A stretch of DNA of 64,000 nt, taken from Kiritimatiellia bacterium (lineage in GTDB: Bacteria; Verrucomicrobiota; Kiritimatiellia; RFP12; UBA1067). Positions within the stretch are counted from its first letter, which is position 1. Each line of letters starts with the position of its first letter. This document shows, piece by piece, positions 9,044 through 17,027 of this stretch. The stretch lies in contig JAFRDO010000016.1 in the NCBI GenBank assembly GCA_017403825.1, forward strand, positions 36,652 through 100,651. Reading direction: 5' to 3'. The notes beneath the pieces were generated by a model. That model was not told where the DNA came from. It saw only the letters and a program-made list of their open reading frames with translations, and searched no databases. The position numbers were made by a program, and so were the translations under genes.

Positions 9044-11271
9044 AAGCTGGCGGCCGCGACATGCCAGGTTCCGGCGTCGAACTGCTTGCGCCGGCGGGGA
9101 ACTTCGCCGTCGCGCGCGCGGCGTTCGCTGCAGGGGCCGATGCCGTATACTGCGGGCTTGCGGACTTCTCCGCCAGGGCGTTCGCCGACAACTTCTCGAC
9201 TGACGACATGCGCGACCTCCTGCGCCTGGCTCGCTCGCAGGGGCTCAAGGTCTACGTCACGTTCAACACTGTGATTGACGAATGTGACGCGGAGCGCGCC
9301 GTCCGCACGCTGGCACAGCTCGACGAACTGCGCCCCGACGCCATTATCGTGCAGGACATCGGAGTCGCCCGCATCTGCCGCAGGCATTTCCCGAATCTTT
9401 GCCTCCATGCCTCTACGCAACTCGTGGCGCACAACCTTGAGGGCGTGCTGGCGTTGCGCGAGCTGGGCTTTCGCCGCGTTGTGCTGGCGCGAGAACTCAG
9501 TCTGGCTGAGATAGAGTCCATTGCCCGCCGTTGCGGCGTAGAGATAGAGGTGTTCATTCACGGCGCACTTTGCTATTCGCTTTCCGGGCTCTGCCTCTTC
9601 GGGGCGATGGAAAAGGGACGCAGCGGCAACCGCGGGAAGTGCCCGTACTGCTGCCGTCAGGGATTTCCCGTTCAGTCTGCGGACGGCGGTGCGGCGGTTT
9701 CGCACCCGTTTTCAATGAAGGACCTTCGCCTCGGCGAAGACGTACGCAGACTTGCCGACGCAGGCGTAGCGTCCCTCAAGATCGAGGGACGCATGAAGTC
9801 CGCGCTTTATGTCGCGAGCGTTACGCGCTACTACCGGCAGATCCTGGACAGGGAAGATGCAAGAAACGGGAAGGGGGTCTCGGTCGAGGATCTGGAAACG
9901 GTCTTCTCCCGCCGCACGACGGAACTCTATTTCCGCGGCCAGCCCGGGCAGGTAGAGTCTCCGATCGACACGGGTTCGCCTGGTCACGTCGGCGCGCCCG
10001 TCGGGACGGTGAAGCATGTTACGAAAGACCGCGACGGACGAAGCTGGCTTCGCTTCCACACCAGGCGAGCGCTTGAGAAGCATGACGGGCTGCAGTTCGA
10101 GGCTGTCGGCGCTGACGGACGCCGCCTTGGCATGGGGATAACCGAAATGCGCCAGTCGATTTCGCGGCGGCCGGTCCTTGAGGTTGACGCTGGGACCGAC
10201 GTGGAGATACTGCTTCCCGACGAGCGTGGGCCCGCCGGAGCGGGCGCGACTGATTGGTCGGCAATCAAGCCGGGAAGCACTGTATTTTGCTCGATGTCGA
10301 ACGCGGTGAAGCGAATGTTTCCCACGCCGTCGTTCCGTCCGAGCGATCTCCCTGGCGGCTGCACCCTGGACGTTGAAGTTGGCCTTTCCCGCGACGGCAT
10401 CTCATGCCGTGTTGCCAGTCCTGTTGCCGTTTCGGTTTCTAAGCCGCTCGCACTGGAAAAGGCGAAAGCTCCAGATCGGACGGCAGAGGGCGTGCGCAAG
10501 GCCTTCGCCAAGCTGGGAGGAACGGATTACAGCCTAGGACGCCTGTCGGTGAATGACCCTGACGGACTCTTCGCTCCGCCGAGCGTGCTGAACGACATTC
10601 GCCGCGAGCTTGTGGAGAAGCTCGATGCGGCGCGGGCTGAGGCGATGCGGGAGCGGGTCGGATCGGCGCTTGAAGACGTTGTGCGCCGAGGAGAAACGCA
10701 TGAACGTCCGACCCCGTGCCGCCGCCTGAAAATGCGTCCCGACCAGGTCATGCCGCCAGGAGAATGGGACGAGGTCATTGTGACGATGGGCGAGGGCGGC
10801 GATCGCGTCGCGACGCCCGTCTACACTGCCGAGCCTGACTTTGCCAGGTTGCGCGCAGACGCAAAGCGCTTGATCCGCAGGGGCTGCGTCCGCTGGGAGG
10901 CGAGCGACTTGGCGACGCTGCGCATGCTGCGTTCGCTAGGCGTCGAGGACGTGACGGCCGACTGGACTCTCTATGCGTTCAACACCCAGGCTTTGCAGGC
11001 TCTCGCCGACCTTGGAGTGAGCCGTTTCGTGGCCAGCCCCGAGAACGCACAGGACAACATGAGGGCTCTTGCCGGGAGTGGCTTTGACGTAGAGTTCGTT
11101 TCGCAGCAGTCGACGCCGCTGTTCATTTCGCTGACGGAACCGGCCATGCGTCCGCCGGATCTGGCTGTGTTCCGCATCGGACGCGTGTGGGTAACCACGC
11201 GTCCGACGCCGCGAACGTTCGCGGCGCCGCCGGGAGTCTCGACGCGAGTCGACATCTCCTGGGATCAGTGA
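9040..11271 (+). CDS. U32 family peptidase / RlhA-like protein with DUF3656
   Basis: A 743-residue peptidase-family U32 protein. The barrel begins ELLAPAGNFAVARAAFAAGA. The signature is EVFIHGALCYSLSGLCL, followed by a Cys cluster (GKCPYCCRQ) expected to bind an Fe-S cluster. A long C-terminal region matches the DUF3656 arrangement of RlhA. RlhA hydroxylates 23S rRNA C2501 in E. coli, and other U32 members act on rRNA or tRNA; which role applies here is not decidable. It overlaps mlaD in an ATGA (start 9040); an in-frame ATG at 9061 is possible. Co-transcription with the Mla genes seems positional rather than functional. Confidence 0.88.
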   Translation: MKAGGRDMPGSGVELLAPAGNFAVARAAFAAGADAVYCGLADFSARAFADNFSTDDMRDLLRLARSQGLKVYVTFNTVIDECDAERAVRTLAQLDELRPDAIIVQDIGVARICRRHFPNLCLHASTQLVAHNLEGVLALRELGFRRVVLARELSLAEIESIARRCGVEIEVFIHGALCYSLSGLCLFGAMEKGRSGNRGKCPYCCRQGFPVQSADGGAAVSHPFSMKDLRLGEDVRRLADAGVASLKIEGRMKSALYVASVTRYYRQILDREDARNGKGVSVEDLETVFSRRTTELYFRGQPGQVESPIDTGSPGHVGAPVGTVKHVTKDRDGRSWLRFHTRRALEKHDGLQFEAVGADGRRLGMGITEMRQSISRRPVLEVDAGTDVEILLPDERGPAGAGATDWSAIKPGSTVFCSMSNAVKRMFPTPSFRPSDLPGGCTLDVEVGLSRDGISCRVASPVAVSVSKPLALEKAKAPDRTAEGVRKAFAKLGGTDYSLGRLSVNDPDGLFAPPSVLNDIRRELVEKLDAARAEAMRERVGSALEDVVRRGETHERPTPCRRLKMRPDQVMPPGEWDEVIVTMGEGGDRVATPVYTAEPDFARLRADAKRLIRRGCVRWEASDLATLRMLRSLGVEDVTADWTLYAFNTQALQALADLGVSRFVASPENAQDNMRALAGSGFDVEFVSQQSTPLFISLTEPAMRPPDLAVFRIGRVWVTTRPTPRTFAAPPGVSTRVDISWDQ

Positions 11272-11277
11272 CCCGCG

Positions 11278-11296
11278 AAAAGCCCCGTCGGCTGCC
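11278..11296. terminator. Possible weak bidirectional terminator
   Basis: AGCC (11281-11284) and GGCT (11290-11293) form a short stem flanked by A/T runs between the converging U32 and rubrerythrin genes. The stem is only 4 bp, so the call is tentative. Confidence 0.3.
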
Positions 11297-11313
11297 GCTG
11301 AATTTTCGTGCTG

Positions 11314-11865
11314 CTACTTGAAGTAGCGGTTGTAGAGGCCCTGGAACGCCTTGCCGTGGCGGGCTTCGTCCTTCGCCATCTCGTGAACGGTGTCGTGGAT
11401 GGCGTCGTAGCCAAGCTCCTTCGCGCGCTTTGCGATGGCGAGCTTTCCGGCGGTCGCGCCGCATTCGGCCTCCATGCGGCGGCGGAGGTTCTCCTTTGTG
11501 GAGTCGGTGACGATGTCGATCGTCTTGCCGAGGAGTTCGGCGAACTTCGCCGCGTGCTCGGCCTCCTCGAACGCTATGCGCTTGTACGCTTCGGCGACTT
11601 CTGGATAGCCCTCGCGGTCCGCCTGGCGCGACATGGCGAGATACATGCCGACTTCGCAGCATTCGCCGTTGAAATGGTCCTTGAGGCCCTGCGTGACCTC
11701 CGCGTCGTCGACTATGCCGTCGCCGACGTGATGCTCGGCCACGAAGTCCAGTCCGCCGGACTGCTTGAGGAATTTCGCGCCCGGAACGCCGCACTGGGGG
11801 CACTTCTCCGGTGCCGAATCGCCTTCATGCACGTACCCGCATACGGGGCAAACCCATTTTGTCAT
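11314..11865 (-). CDS. Reverse rubrerythrin (N-terminal rubredoxin domain)
   Basis: A 183-residue non-haem di-iron peroxidase that detoxifies hydrogen peroxide in anaerobes. The order is reversed relative to classical rubrerythrin. The rubredoxin-like FeCys4 site ([10 protein letters not shown] ... CPQCG, about residues 6-27) comes first, and the four-helix ferritin-like domain follows, with EAEHAAKF and DEARHGKAF carrying iron ligands (Glu/His). The open frame extends upstream, but the ATG at 11865 ([10 protein letters not shown]) has a good AAGGAAGG Shine-Dalgarno and fits the family N-terminus. It lies directly downstream of tRNA-Arg on the same strand and may share its transcript. Confidence 0.93.
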   Translation of the reverse strand: MTKWVCPVCGYVHEGDSAPEKCPQCGVPGAKFLKQSGGLDFVAEHHVGDGIVDDAEVTQGLKDHFNGECCEVGMYLAMSRQADREGYPEVAEAYKRIAFEEAEHAAKFAELLGKTIDIVTDSTKENLRRRMEAECGATAGKLAIAKRAKELGYDAIHDTVHEMAKDEARHGKAFQGLYNRYFK

Positions 11866-11897
11866 CTCTGCCTTCCTTTCTTTCAGTGCTTTCGCGT

Positions 11898-11974
11898 TGG
11901 CGGGTCTGGCGGGAATCGAACCCACTACCCGCGGTTTAGAAAACCGCTGCTCTATCCGAATGAGCTACAGACCC
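11898..11974 (-). tRNA. tRNA-Arg (anticodon TCT)
   Basis: A complete cloverleaf on the minus strand: acceptor GGGTCTG/CAGACCC, D arm, anticodon stem GCGGT-TTTCTAA-ACCGC with TCT, T arm GTGGG TTCGATT CCCGC, and an encoded CCA. Confidence 0.95.
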
Positions 11975-11994
11975 AGTTGATTGTAGTGGCCCGT

Positions 11995-12024
11995 AGTATA
12001 CCAAGTTTGCATTGACGCCGTCAA
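11995..12024 (-). promoter_or_regulatory. Promoter of tRNA-Arg
   Basis: On the minus strand, TTGACG (12019-12024), 18 bp, TATACT (11995-12000) with an upstream TGG. The -35 is one half of a palindrome (TTGACG-C-CGTCAA, 12012-12024) lying between this gene and the divergent MBL-fold gene. Confidence 0.8.
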
Positions 12025-12041
12025 CACGACGGAATTTATTG

Positions 12042-12064
12042 TATAATATCGGCAACCAAGGAGG
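12042..12064 (+). promoter_or_regulatory. -10 box and RBS of the MBL-fold gene
   Basis: TATAAT at 12042-12047, preceded by TTG, and Shine-Dalgarno AAGGAGG at 12058-12064 five bases before the ATG. No -35 lies at normal spacing (TTGACG is 24 bp away). Confidence 0.6.
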
Positions 12065-12069
12065 GCATC

Positions 12070-13026
12070 ATGACAAGACGTGATTTTGCAAAGGGCGTCG
12101 CTTCGGCGGGGCTGCTTGCCGCGGCGGGAAGGCTGGCGGCGCAGTCGCACGAGCCGACGGGCGTGGCGGAGCTTGACCTGCGCCAGTCTGAGATCGACGC
12201 GGTGACGCCGCAGGATTTCGCGGCGTACTGCAGCCTGGAGCCTGGCGCCGCCGGTGCGGAGGCGCTGTCGGCCGCGGTTTCGCGCTTTCCCGTGCTGGGG
12301 CGGCTTGAGGCGGCGTTCGACAAGGTGTTCCGCGAAGCGAAGGACACGGTCGTGACGGACGCGAACAGGCCGGCCGTGTGGTACCTCTACAACATGGGGC
12401 TGATCGTGAAGACGCCGAAGACGATGTTCTCGATTGACCTTCACCACCGCCGTGCGGAGGAGTTCGCGCCGTTCCTGGACTTCGCGCTCATCACCCACAA
12501 TCACAACGACCACTACACGGAGCGGTTCAAGGTGGCGATGGACAGGGGCGAGCACAAGCCGGTGGTGAACAACTTCTTCGACAACTATGGCGTGAGGGAC
12601 AGGAAGTATGGCGGCTACACGAGGGCGAAGTCGAAGACGTTCCGGTTCGGCGACGTTACCATCATAACGGGCCTTTGCGACCACAACAGCTACCTCATAG
12701 ACTACACGACGCCGTTCGAGGTGCAGGTGGGCGACTTCACGCTCTACCATTCTGGTGACTGCTGCAGCCACGAGAAGCTTGGCGTCACGCGCCGCCCTGA
12801 CTTATGGGTGTTCCACCCTTACTGCGGCATGGATCCCGTGAAGGGCGCCGTCGAGACGGTTCGGCCGAAGAAGGCGGTGATCGCTCATCTGCAGGAGCTG
12901 GGGCATGCGAAGGGCAGGTATCGCTGGACATACCGCGATGGGATGAGGGCGAAGGCCCGCCTTGAAGCCGCCGAGTTCCCGTCCGTCATGCCGCTGTGGG
13001 GCGAGCGCCTCGATTGCCCCACCTGA
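12070..13026 (+). CDS. Tat-exported metallo-beta-lactamase-fold hydrolase (UlaG-like)
   Basis: A 318-residue protein with a classical twin-arginine signal (MTRRDFAKGVASAGLLAAA) and a metallo-beta-lactamase fold. The metal motif THNHNDHY (HxHxDH) lies near residue 142, a second ligand region GLCDHNSY near 202, an SGDCC Asp near 230 and a late His (AHLQELGH). The arrangement resembles UlaG/L-ascorbate-6-phosphate lactonase and related MBL hydrolases rather than beta-lactamases. Substrate unknown. Export by Tat suggests folding with metal before transport to the periplasm. It has its own promoter. Confidence 0.8.
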   Translation: MTRRDFAKGVASAGLLAAAGRLAAQSHEPTGVAELDLRQSEIDAVTPQDFAAYCSLEPGAAGAEALSAAVSRFPVLGRLEAAFDKVFREAKDTVVTDANRPAVWYLYNMGLIVKTPKTMFSIDLHHRRAEEFAPFLDFALITHNHNDHYTERFKVAMDRGEHKPVVNNFFDNYGVRDRKYGGYTRAKSKTFRFGDVTIITGLCDHNSYLIDYTTPFEVQVGDFTLYHSGDCCSHEKLGVTRRPDLWVFHPYCGMDPVKGAVETVRPKKAVIAHLQELGHAKGRYRWTYRDGMRAKARLEAAEFPSVMPLWGERLDCPT

Positions 13027-13232
13027 CATTCTGTCCAGTAGACGGTGTACTCGCCATTGTCAGGGTTGAGCCAAAGTCAATCATCATCGATGATATAATA
13101 TGGGGGCGTACTTTGGAGCGTACTTGGGGGGCGCACCTTTGATCAAAATCATCATTGGCCGCCAACGCGCCACGAGACGCAACGGAAAACGGAAAGGCAA
13201 CGGAAATGGCTCAAAAGCAATGCGATGAAAGC
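13027..13232. other. Intergenic stretch with an isolated TATAAT
   Basis: This holds a TATAAT box at 13094-13099 without a good -35, and a direct repeat of GCGTACTTGG-like sequence at about 13106-13127. A 40-codon frame starting at the ATG right after the box is too close to be initiated from it and has no family resemblance. I see no supportable gene. Confidence 0.4.
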
Positions 13233-13258
13233 AAAAAAGACCGCTCGGCGCGGCCTTT
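13233..13258 (-). terminator. Intrinsic terminator of tRNA-Ala
   Basis: On the minus strand, a GGCCGC/GCGGTC stem with a 5-base loop followed by six T. It starts a few bases after the tRNA 3' end. Confidence 0.75.
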
Positions 13259-13263
13259 CAATC

Positions 13264-13339
<76 letters not shown>

Positions 13340-13358
13340 ATGTAACGAAGTGGAAAAA

Positions 13359-13388
13359 AGTATATCATAATCTGCCCTAGGAAGTCAA
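13359..13388 (-). promoter_or_regulatory. Promoter of tRNA-Ala
   Basis: On the minus strand, TTGACT (13383-13388), 18 bp, TATACT (13359-13364) with an extended TG upstream. The best -35/-10 pair in the window. Confidence 0.82.
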
Positions 13389-13397
13389 CCGGGGTGC

Positions 13398-13425
13398 CGC
13401 GCCTGAAGTTCAGGCGCGTTTTTTT
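13398..13425 (+). terminator. Strong intrinsic terminator upstream of the MFS gene
   Basis: CGCGCCTG, a 5-base loop and CAGGCGCG form an 8-bp GC stem (extendable by AA/TT), followed by seven T. It should stop plus-strand readthrough from the MBL-fold gene, which would otherwise run antisense across tRNA-Ala, just before the MFS promoter. Confidence 0.82.
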
Positions 13426-13426
13426 A

Positions 13427-13435
13427 TGGTATAAT
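13427..13435 (+). promoter_or_regulatory. Extended -10 of the MFS transporter gene
   Basis: TGGTATAAT abuts the preceding terminator's T-run. The transcript would have a leader of about 50 bases ending in GAAGGAG (13481-13487), which selects the GTG at 13493. Confidence 0.72.
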
Positions 13436-13492
13436 ATGCAAGATTTGTCCGCACGGGGGCGGACGGCAGACACCGAAAAAGAAGGAGTGCGT

Positions 13493-14932
13493 GTGGAAAA
13501 GACTAAGAGATACATGGTCTTCCTGCTGGTGATGGCGGGATGCGGCGGCATGCTGTTCGATTTCGGCGGCACGATCATCGGCCCTGCACTGCCTTACATC
13601 GGGCCGGTAGAAGACAACCCCGGAAGTCTCGGCCTCTTTACAACGGCTCAGGTTTCGCACCTTTCCAGCGCGGTCGTCATGTGCGCGGCAATCGCATGCC
13701 TTGCGGCCGGCTGGCTTGCGGAAAAGTTGGGTCGCAAGCTGATGATGCTCATCTCCGCTGCCGTCGCCGCGCTCGCGTGCCTTCCAATCTGCATAGCCGA
13801 GGGGAACTATGCGATGTTCTTCCTCGGGCGCGCGATGCAGGGCGTGGCCGCCGGCTTCATCGGCGTAGTCGTGCCCATGTACCTTGCCGAGTGCCTGGAT
13901 GCGAACAGCCGCGGGAAGGGCGCCGGGATGTTCCAGCTCCTCGACTTCATCGGCATAACTTTTTGCTCTGTCGTGGGGCTGGTCGTGGTCCACACGATAG
14001 GCGCTGCGGACGATGCGTCCGTCACTGCCGCGCAGAAGTCCCTCGCATGGAAGACGATTTTCTGGTCGAGTGCGGCACCTGCGATACTCTTCTTCCTTGG
14101 AGCGCTCGGCCTCAGGGAGTCGCCGCGCTGGCTTTACCGCCGCGGACGCAAGGAAGAGGCCCTTGCGGCCCTTGCCGCGAACAACGGCGAGGCGAAGGCC
14201 AGGGAGATTCTAGACGAGATGATGGCGAGTGATGCGGCAGAAGCCGCCGAGAAGGCTGCGCTTGCGGCCGCGGCGAAGGGCGACACGCTCTTCCAGAAGA
14301 AGTATGTGCTGCCGTTCTGCATCTCGCTTGCCATTCTCATCTGCAACCAGGCGATAGGTTTCAACGCCATCCAGTATTTCTCAATTCCGATGTTCATGAA
14401 GGCCGGTCTCTCTCAAGCCACGGCCAACGCCGCCAACTTCGTCGTTTGGCTCGTGCCGATTCCGGTCACGGCAGTCGCGCTCAGCCTCGTTGACCGCAGC
14501 GGACGCAAGACGCTCCTCAAAATAGGAACGGTCGGCATGGTGATTGCGCTTGCCGGCGTGGCCTCCATGTTCCTGCTGCTCGAAAAGGGGATTGCGTCAG
14601 GCGGAAACTTCGCAGGATGGATGACGGTCGGCGGCATCGCGTTGTTCGTCGCATCGTTCTCCATCGGGCCAGGCGTTGTCGTGTGGCTTGCGCTCTCGGA
14701 GCTGATGCCGAGTCGCATCCGGGCAAACGGCATGGCGATCGCGCTCTTCGTGAACCAGATGGTTGCGTTCGCGATAGCGGACGCTTTCTTGCCCTGGCAG
14801 AAGGCATGCGGATATGCCGCCGTATTCTACTGTCTCGCTGGCTTTGCATTCCTCTACTTCCTTGCGGCAGCGTTTCTGCTGCCAGAGACCAAGGGCAAGA
14901 CGCTGGAGGAGATCGAGGAATACTGGAAATAA
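13493..14932 (+). CDS. Sugar-porter MFS transporter
   Basis: A 479-residue, 12-helix inner-membrane symporter of the sugar-porter family (XylE/GLUT-like). Diagnostic motifs are GGMLFDFGGTIIGPALP in helix 1, LAEKLGRKLMM between helices 2 and 3, the helix 4-6 region, DRSGRKTLL in the second half and PETKGKTLEEIEEYW at the C-terminus. Start choice: the Shine-Dalgarno GAAGGAG is 5 bases before the GTG at 13493, and the upstream open frame runs through the terminator and promoter, so it cannot be coding. The substrate is probably a monosaccharide; the downstream secreted gene 13 bases away is co-transcribed. Confidence 0.9.
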   Translation: MEKTKRYMVFLLVMAGCGGMLFDFGGTIIGPALPYIGPVEDNPGSLGLFTTAQVSHLSSAVVMCAAIACLAAGWLAEKLGRKLMMLISAAVAALACLPICIAEGNYAMFFLGRAMQGVAAGFIGVVVPMYLAECLDANSRGKGAGMFQLLDFIGITFCSVVGLVVVHTIGAADDASVTAAQKSLAWKTIFWSSAAPAILFFLGALGLRESPRWLYRRGRKEEALAALAANNGEAKAREILDEMMASDAAEAAEKAALAAAAKGDTLFQKKYVLPFCISLAILICNQAIGFNAIQYFSIPMFMKAGLSQATANAANFVVWLVPIPVTAVALSLVDRSGRKTLLKIGTVGMVIALAGVASMFLLLEKGIASGGNFAGWMTVGGIALFVASFSIGPGVVVWLALSELMPSRIRANGMAIALFVNQMVAFAIADAFLPWQKACGYAAVFYCLAGFAFLYFLAAAFLLPETKGKTLEEIEEYWK

Positions 14933-14945
14933 CGGAGGACCCGAA

Positions 14946-16106
14946 ATGAAGAAGCTCGCATTACTTTGCGCCGCATGCGCGGCAATCGAACTCTCTGCCG
15001 CTCCCGCCGCGAAGATGGAGCCGGTGGCCGCAGGCTTCCCGCAGTGGCAGGGGCTTGTGCAGAAGAACTACATACAGGGGCGCGAGATCACGCCGTCCGA
15101 CCTGCGCCATCGCGTGACGATCGTGATCGACGTCGAGGACTGCCCCGCGCTGAAGCACCAGATGCTCCTTGCCAGCAGGTTCCTGTCGCAGACCGGGCTT
15201 GTCGGGCTCGAAGGCAGTGACTTCGAAAGGCGAGAGGATCTGCCGCGCAACGTGCTGATCGTCGTCTCCTGCCACGGGCTGCTCAAGAACCCCGATGCGC
15301 TCAAGAAGGCCCTCAAACCGGCCGACAACACCGAGTCCGGCCTTTCCTACTTCTACTCGACGCAGACTCCGTTCTACGAGGGAGTCTCCCTCGTCGGCGG
15401 ACCCGAGACCGAAGGGCAGCGTCCCTACATCTACGTAATGGGTCCAAAGGGCACAGCGCCTCTCTATCAGGGTAAGCTGAACGAAGCCGGCATCAAGGCC
15501 GCCAGCAAGGCGATTGGCGAGGCGAAGGCGCAGATTGCGAAGGGTCCGGAGTGGAAGCCGTTCTACGGAACCGTCTCGCCGGAGAAGTACCCCGCGATCG
15601 CCGCCGCGATAGCCAAGGGCAAGCCCCTCGCTCCTGTCGCCGTCGCGATCCAGAAGGACATCCTCTCGAAGGACGCGGAGAAGGCGACTGACGCGCAGAT
15701 CGTGTACGACGCGCTGTCGCAGACGCGCAGTGACCTCTTGTCCCGCATTCGCCTCGAGGCCCGCGCGTGTCCGCACCGGGCCTACTATGACTTCCAGAAG
15801 CTCGTCAAGTACTGGCCGTCGGAGAAGAAGAAGCTGGACGACGTGATGCAGCGGCTGAAGGCGATTCCTGACGCAGAGAAGCTGTCGAAGATGTTCTGCA
15901 AGGTGATGACGTGGGCCGAGCCGGACTTCGTCTGCAAGAACAAGGGCGAGGCCAAAAAGATAGTCGAAGAGCTGAAGAAGATGAAGCCGGTGCTGGCGAA
16001 GATGAAGGAGTCGAAGGTGATCGTGGTGCAGAACGGTGCACTGCTGATGGACTCGCAGCTTGACACGCTCATCGAGACGATTCCCGACAAGATTGCCGTG
16101 AAGTAG
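14946..16106 (+). CDS. Secreted protein with thioredoxin-like N-terminal half
   Basis: A 386-residue protein with a Sec signal peptide (MKKLALLCAACAAIELSAAP). The segment QGREITPSDLRHRVTIVIDV resembles the entry strand of TlpA/AhpC-type thioredoxin folds, but no CxxC is present (the region reads DVEDCPALKHQ), so redox activity is unlikely. The C-terminal half is Lys-rich and helical. I do not recognise a named family. An AACGGAGG Shine-Dalgarno lies just upstream, and the gene follows the MFS sugar porter by 13 bases, so it probably works in the same condition. Confidence 0.7.
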   Translation: MKKLALLCAACAAIELSAAPAAKMEPVAAGFPQWQGLVQKNYIQGREITPSDLRHRVTIVIDVEDCPALKHQMLLASRFLSQTGLVGLEGSDFERREDLPRNVLIVVSCHGLLKNPDALKKALKPADNTESGLSYFYSTQTPFYEGVSLVGGPETEGQRPYIYVMGPKGTAPLYQGKLNEAGIKAASKAIGEAKAQIAKGPEWKPFYGTVSPEKYPAIAAAIAKGKPLAPVAVAIQKDILSKDAEKATDAQIVYDALSQTRSDLLSRIRLEARACPHRAYYDFQKLVKYWPSEKKKLDDVMQRLKAIPDAEKLSKMFCKVMTWAEPDFVCKNKGEAKKIVEELKKMKPVLAKMKESKVIVVQNGALLMDSQLDTLIETIPDKIAVK

Positions 16107-16146
16107 GTGGTTCAGGCGAAACCTGCTGAAATTGGCCGGTATTTTT

Positions 16147-16155
16147 TGATATAAT
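16147..16155 (+). promoter_or_regulatory. Extended -10 of argB (near-leaderless)
   Basis: TGATATAAT, with TATAAT at 16150-16155, lies 11 bases before the ATG of argB. The predicted 5' leader is only about 3-5 bases and no Shine-Dalgarno is present. Confidence 0.7.
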
Positions 16156-16166
16156 TTCACGAACGT

Positions 16167-17027
16167 ATGGAGAAGATAGACACAGCGCAGGCGAAGGCCG
16201 CCGTACTCACGGCGGCCCTGCCCTACATTCAGGACTTCAAGGGCTCGGTCGTGCTTGTCAAGCTCGGCGGGTCGGTGATGGAGGTCGAGGAGAACCTTGA
16301 AAGCCTGATGGACGACATCGCGTTCATGAACGCGACGGGCATGAAGGTCGTGATCGTCCATGGCGGCGGCAAGGCGATTACGAAGGCGATCAAGATGAGC
16401 GGCCACGTGCCGGCGTTCGTGGACGGGCTGCGCGTCACCGACGAGCCGACGATGGAGATTGTCCGCAAGACGCTCAACAACGTCGTCAACCCCGACATCG
16501 TGGCGCGGCTTTGCAACCGGGGAGCGAACGCGAAGCCCCTGCACGGCAACTGGATATTCGGGGCGAAGAAGATAGCCGAGCCCGACCGCGGCTACGTTGG
16601 GGAGGTCGTGCGGGTGACGGCGCGCGCGGTGGTGGAGATGCTTGACGCGCACATCATACCGGTCGTGACCCCGCTTGGAACCGGTGTTGATGACGGCCAC
16701 CTCTACAACATCAACGCCGACTATGCTGCCGCGGCCCTCGCCAAGGAGCTTCAGGTGAGGAAGTTCATGCTGGTGTCGGACGTCCCGGGTCTGCTCAAGG
16801 ATCCAGAGGACCCTCAGACTCTCCTTTCGACCCTGCACCTCGGCGACGTGGAGAAGCTGACGTCGGACGGCACGATTTCCGGCGGAATGCTCCCGAAGAT
16901 CAGGAGCTGCTGCGACGCGATCCGCGCCGGGGTGCGCAAGGTGCATCTCGTCGACGGTCGCATGGCGCATTCGCTTTTACTTGAAATATTCACGCGGGAA
17001 GGCGTGGGAACGGAGATAACGGAATGA
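16167..17027 (+). CDS. argB: Acetylglutamate kinase
   Basis: Phosphorylates N-acetyl-L-glutamate in arginine biosynthesis (second step). The amino-acid-kinase fold shows VLVKLGGSVME near residue 35, VIVHGGGKAITKA near 68, the acetylglutamate region DGLRVTDEPTMEIVRKTLNN, and the nucleotide-binding INADYAAAALA and SDVPGLL motifs. At 286 residues it has normal length. It is followed by argD with a 4-base ATGA overlap. The start is close to a -10 box, so a near-leaderless mRNA is likely. Confidence 0.95.
   Translation: MEKIDTAQAKAAVLTAALPYIQDFKGSVVLVKLGGSVMEVEENLESLMDDIAFMNATGMKVVIVHGGGKAITKAIKMSGHVPAFVDGLRVTDEPTMEIVRKTLNNVVNPDIVARLCNRGANAKPLHGNWIFGAKKIAEPDRGYVGEVVRVTARAVVEMLDAHIIPVVTPLGTGVDDGHLYNINADYAAAALAKELQVRKFMLVSDVPGLLKDPEDPQTLLSTLHLGDVEKLTSDGTISGGMLPKIRSCCDAIRAGVRKVHLVDGRMAHSLLLEIFTREGVGTEITE

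Noticed and set aside
13027..13080. A minus-strand fragment that could read LNPDNGEYTVYWTECQ
   Set aside because: It looks protein-like but is bounded by a stop and runs into the MBL-fold gene; too short to call a pseudogene.
13099..13224. A 40-codon frame (MGAYFGAYLGG...) after a TATAAT box
   Set aside because: The ATG touches the -10 box, so a transcript from that box would begin downstream of it; no Shine-Dalgarno and no similarity recognised.
14961..16970. A 669-codon open frame on the minus strand
   Set aside because: It is a shadow of the well supported secreted protein and argB on the plus strand; its translation is low-complexity His/Arg/Leu-rich with no family resemblance.
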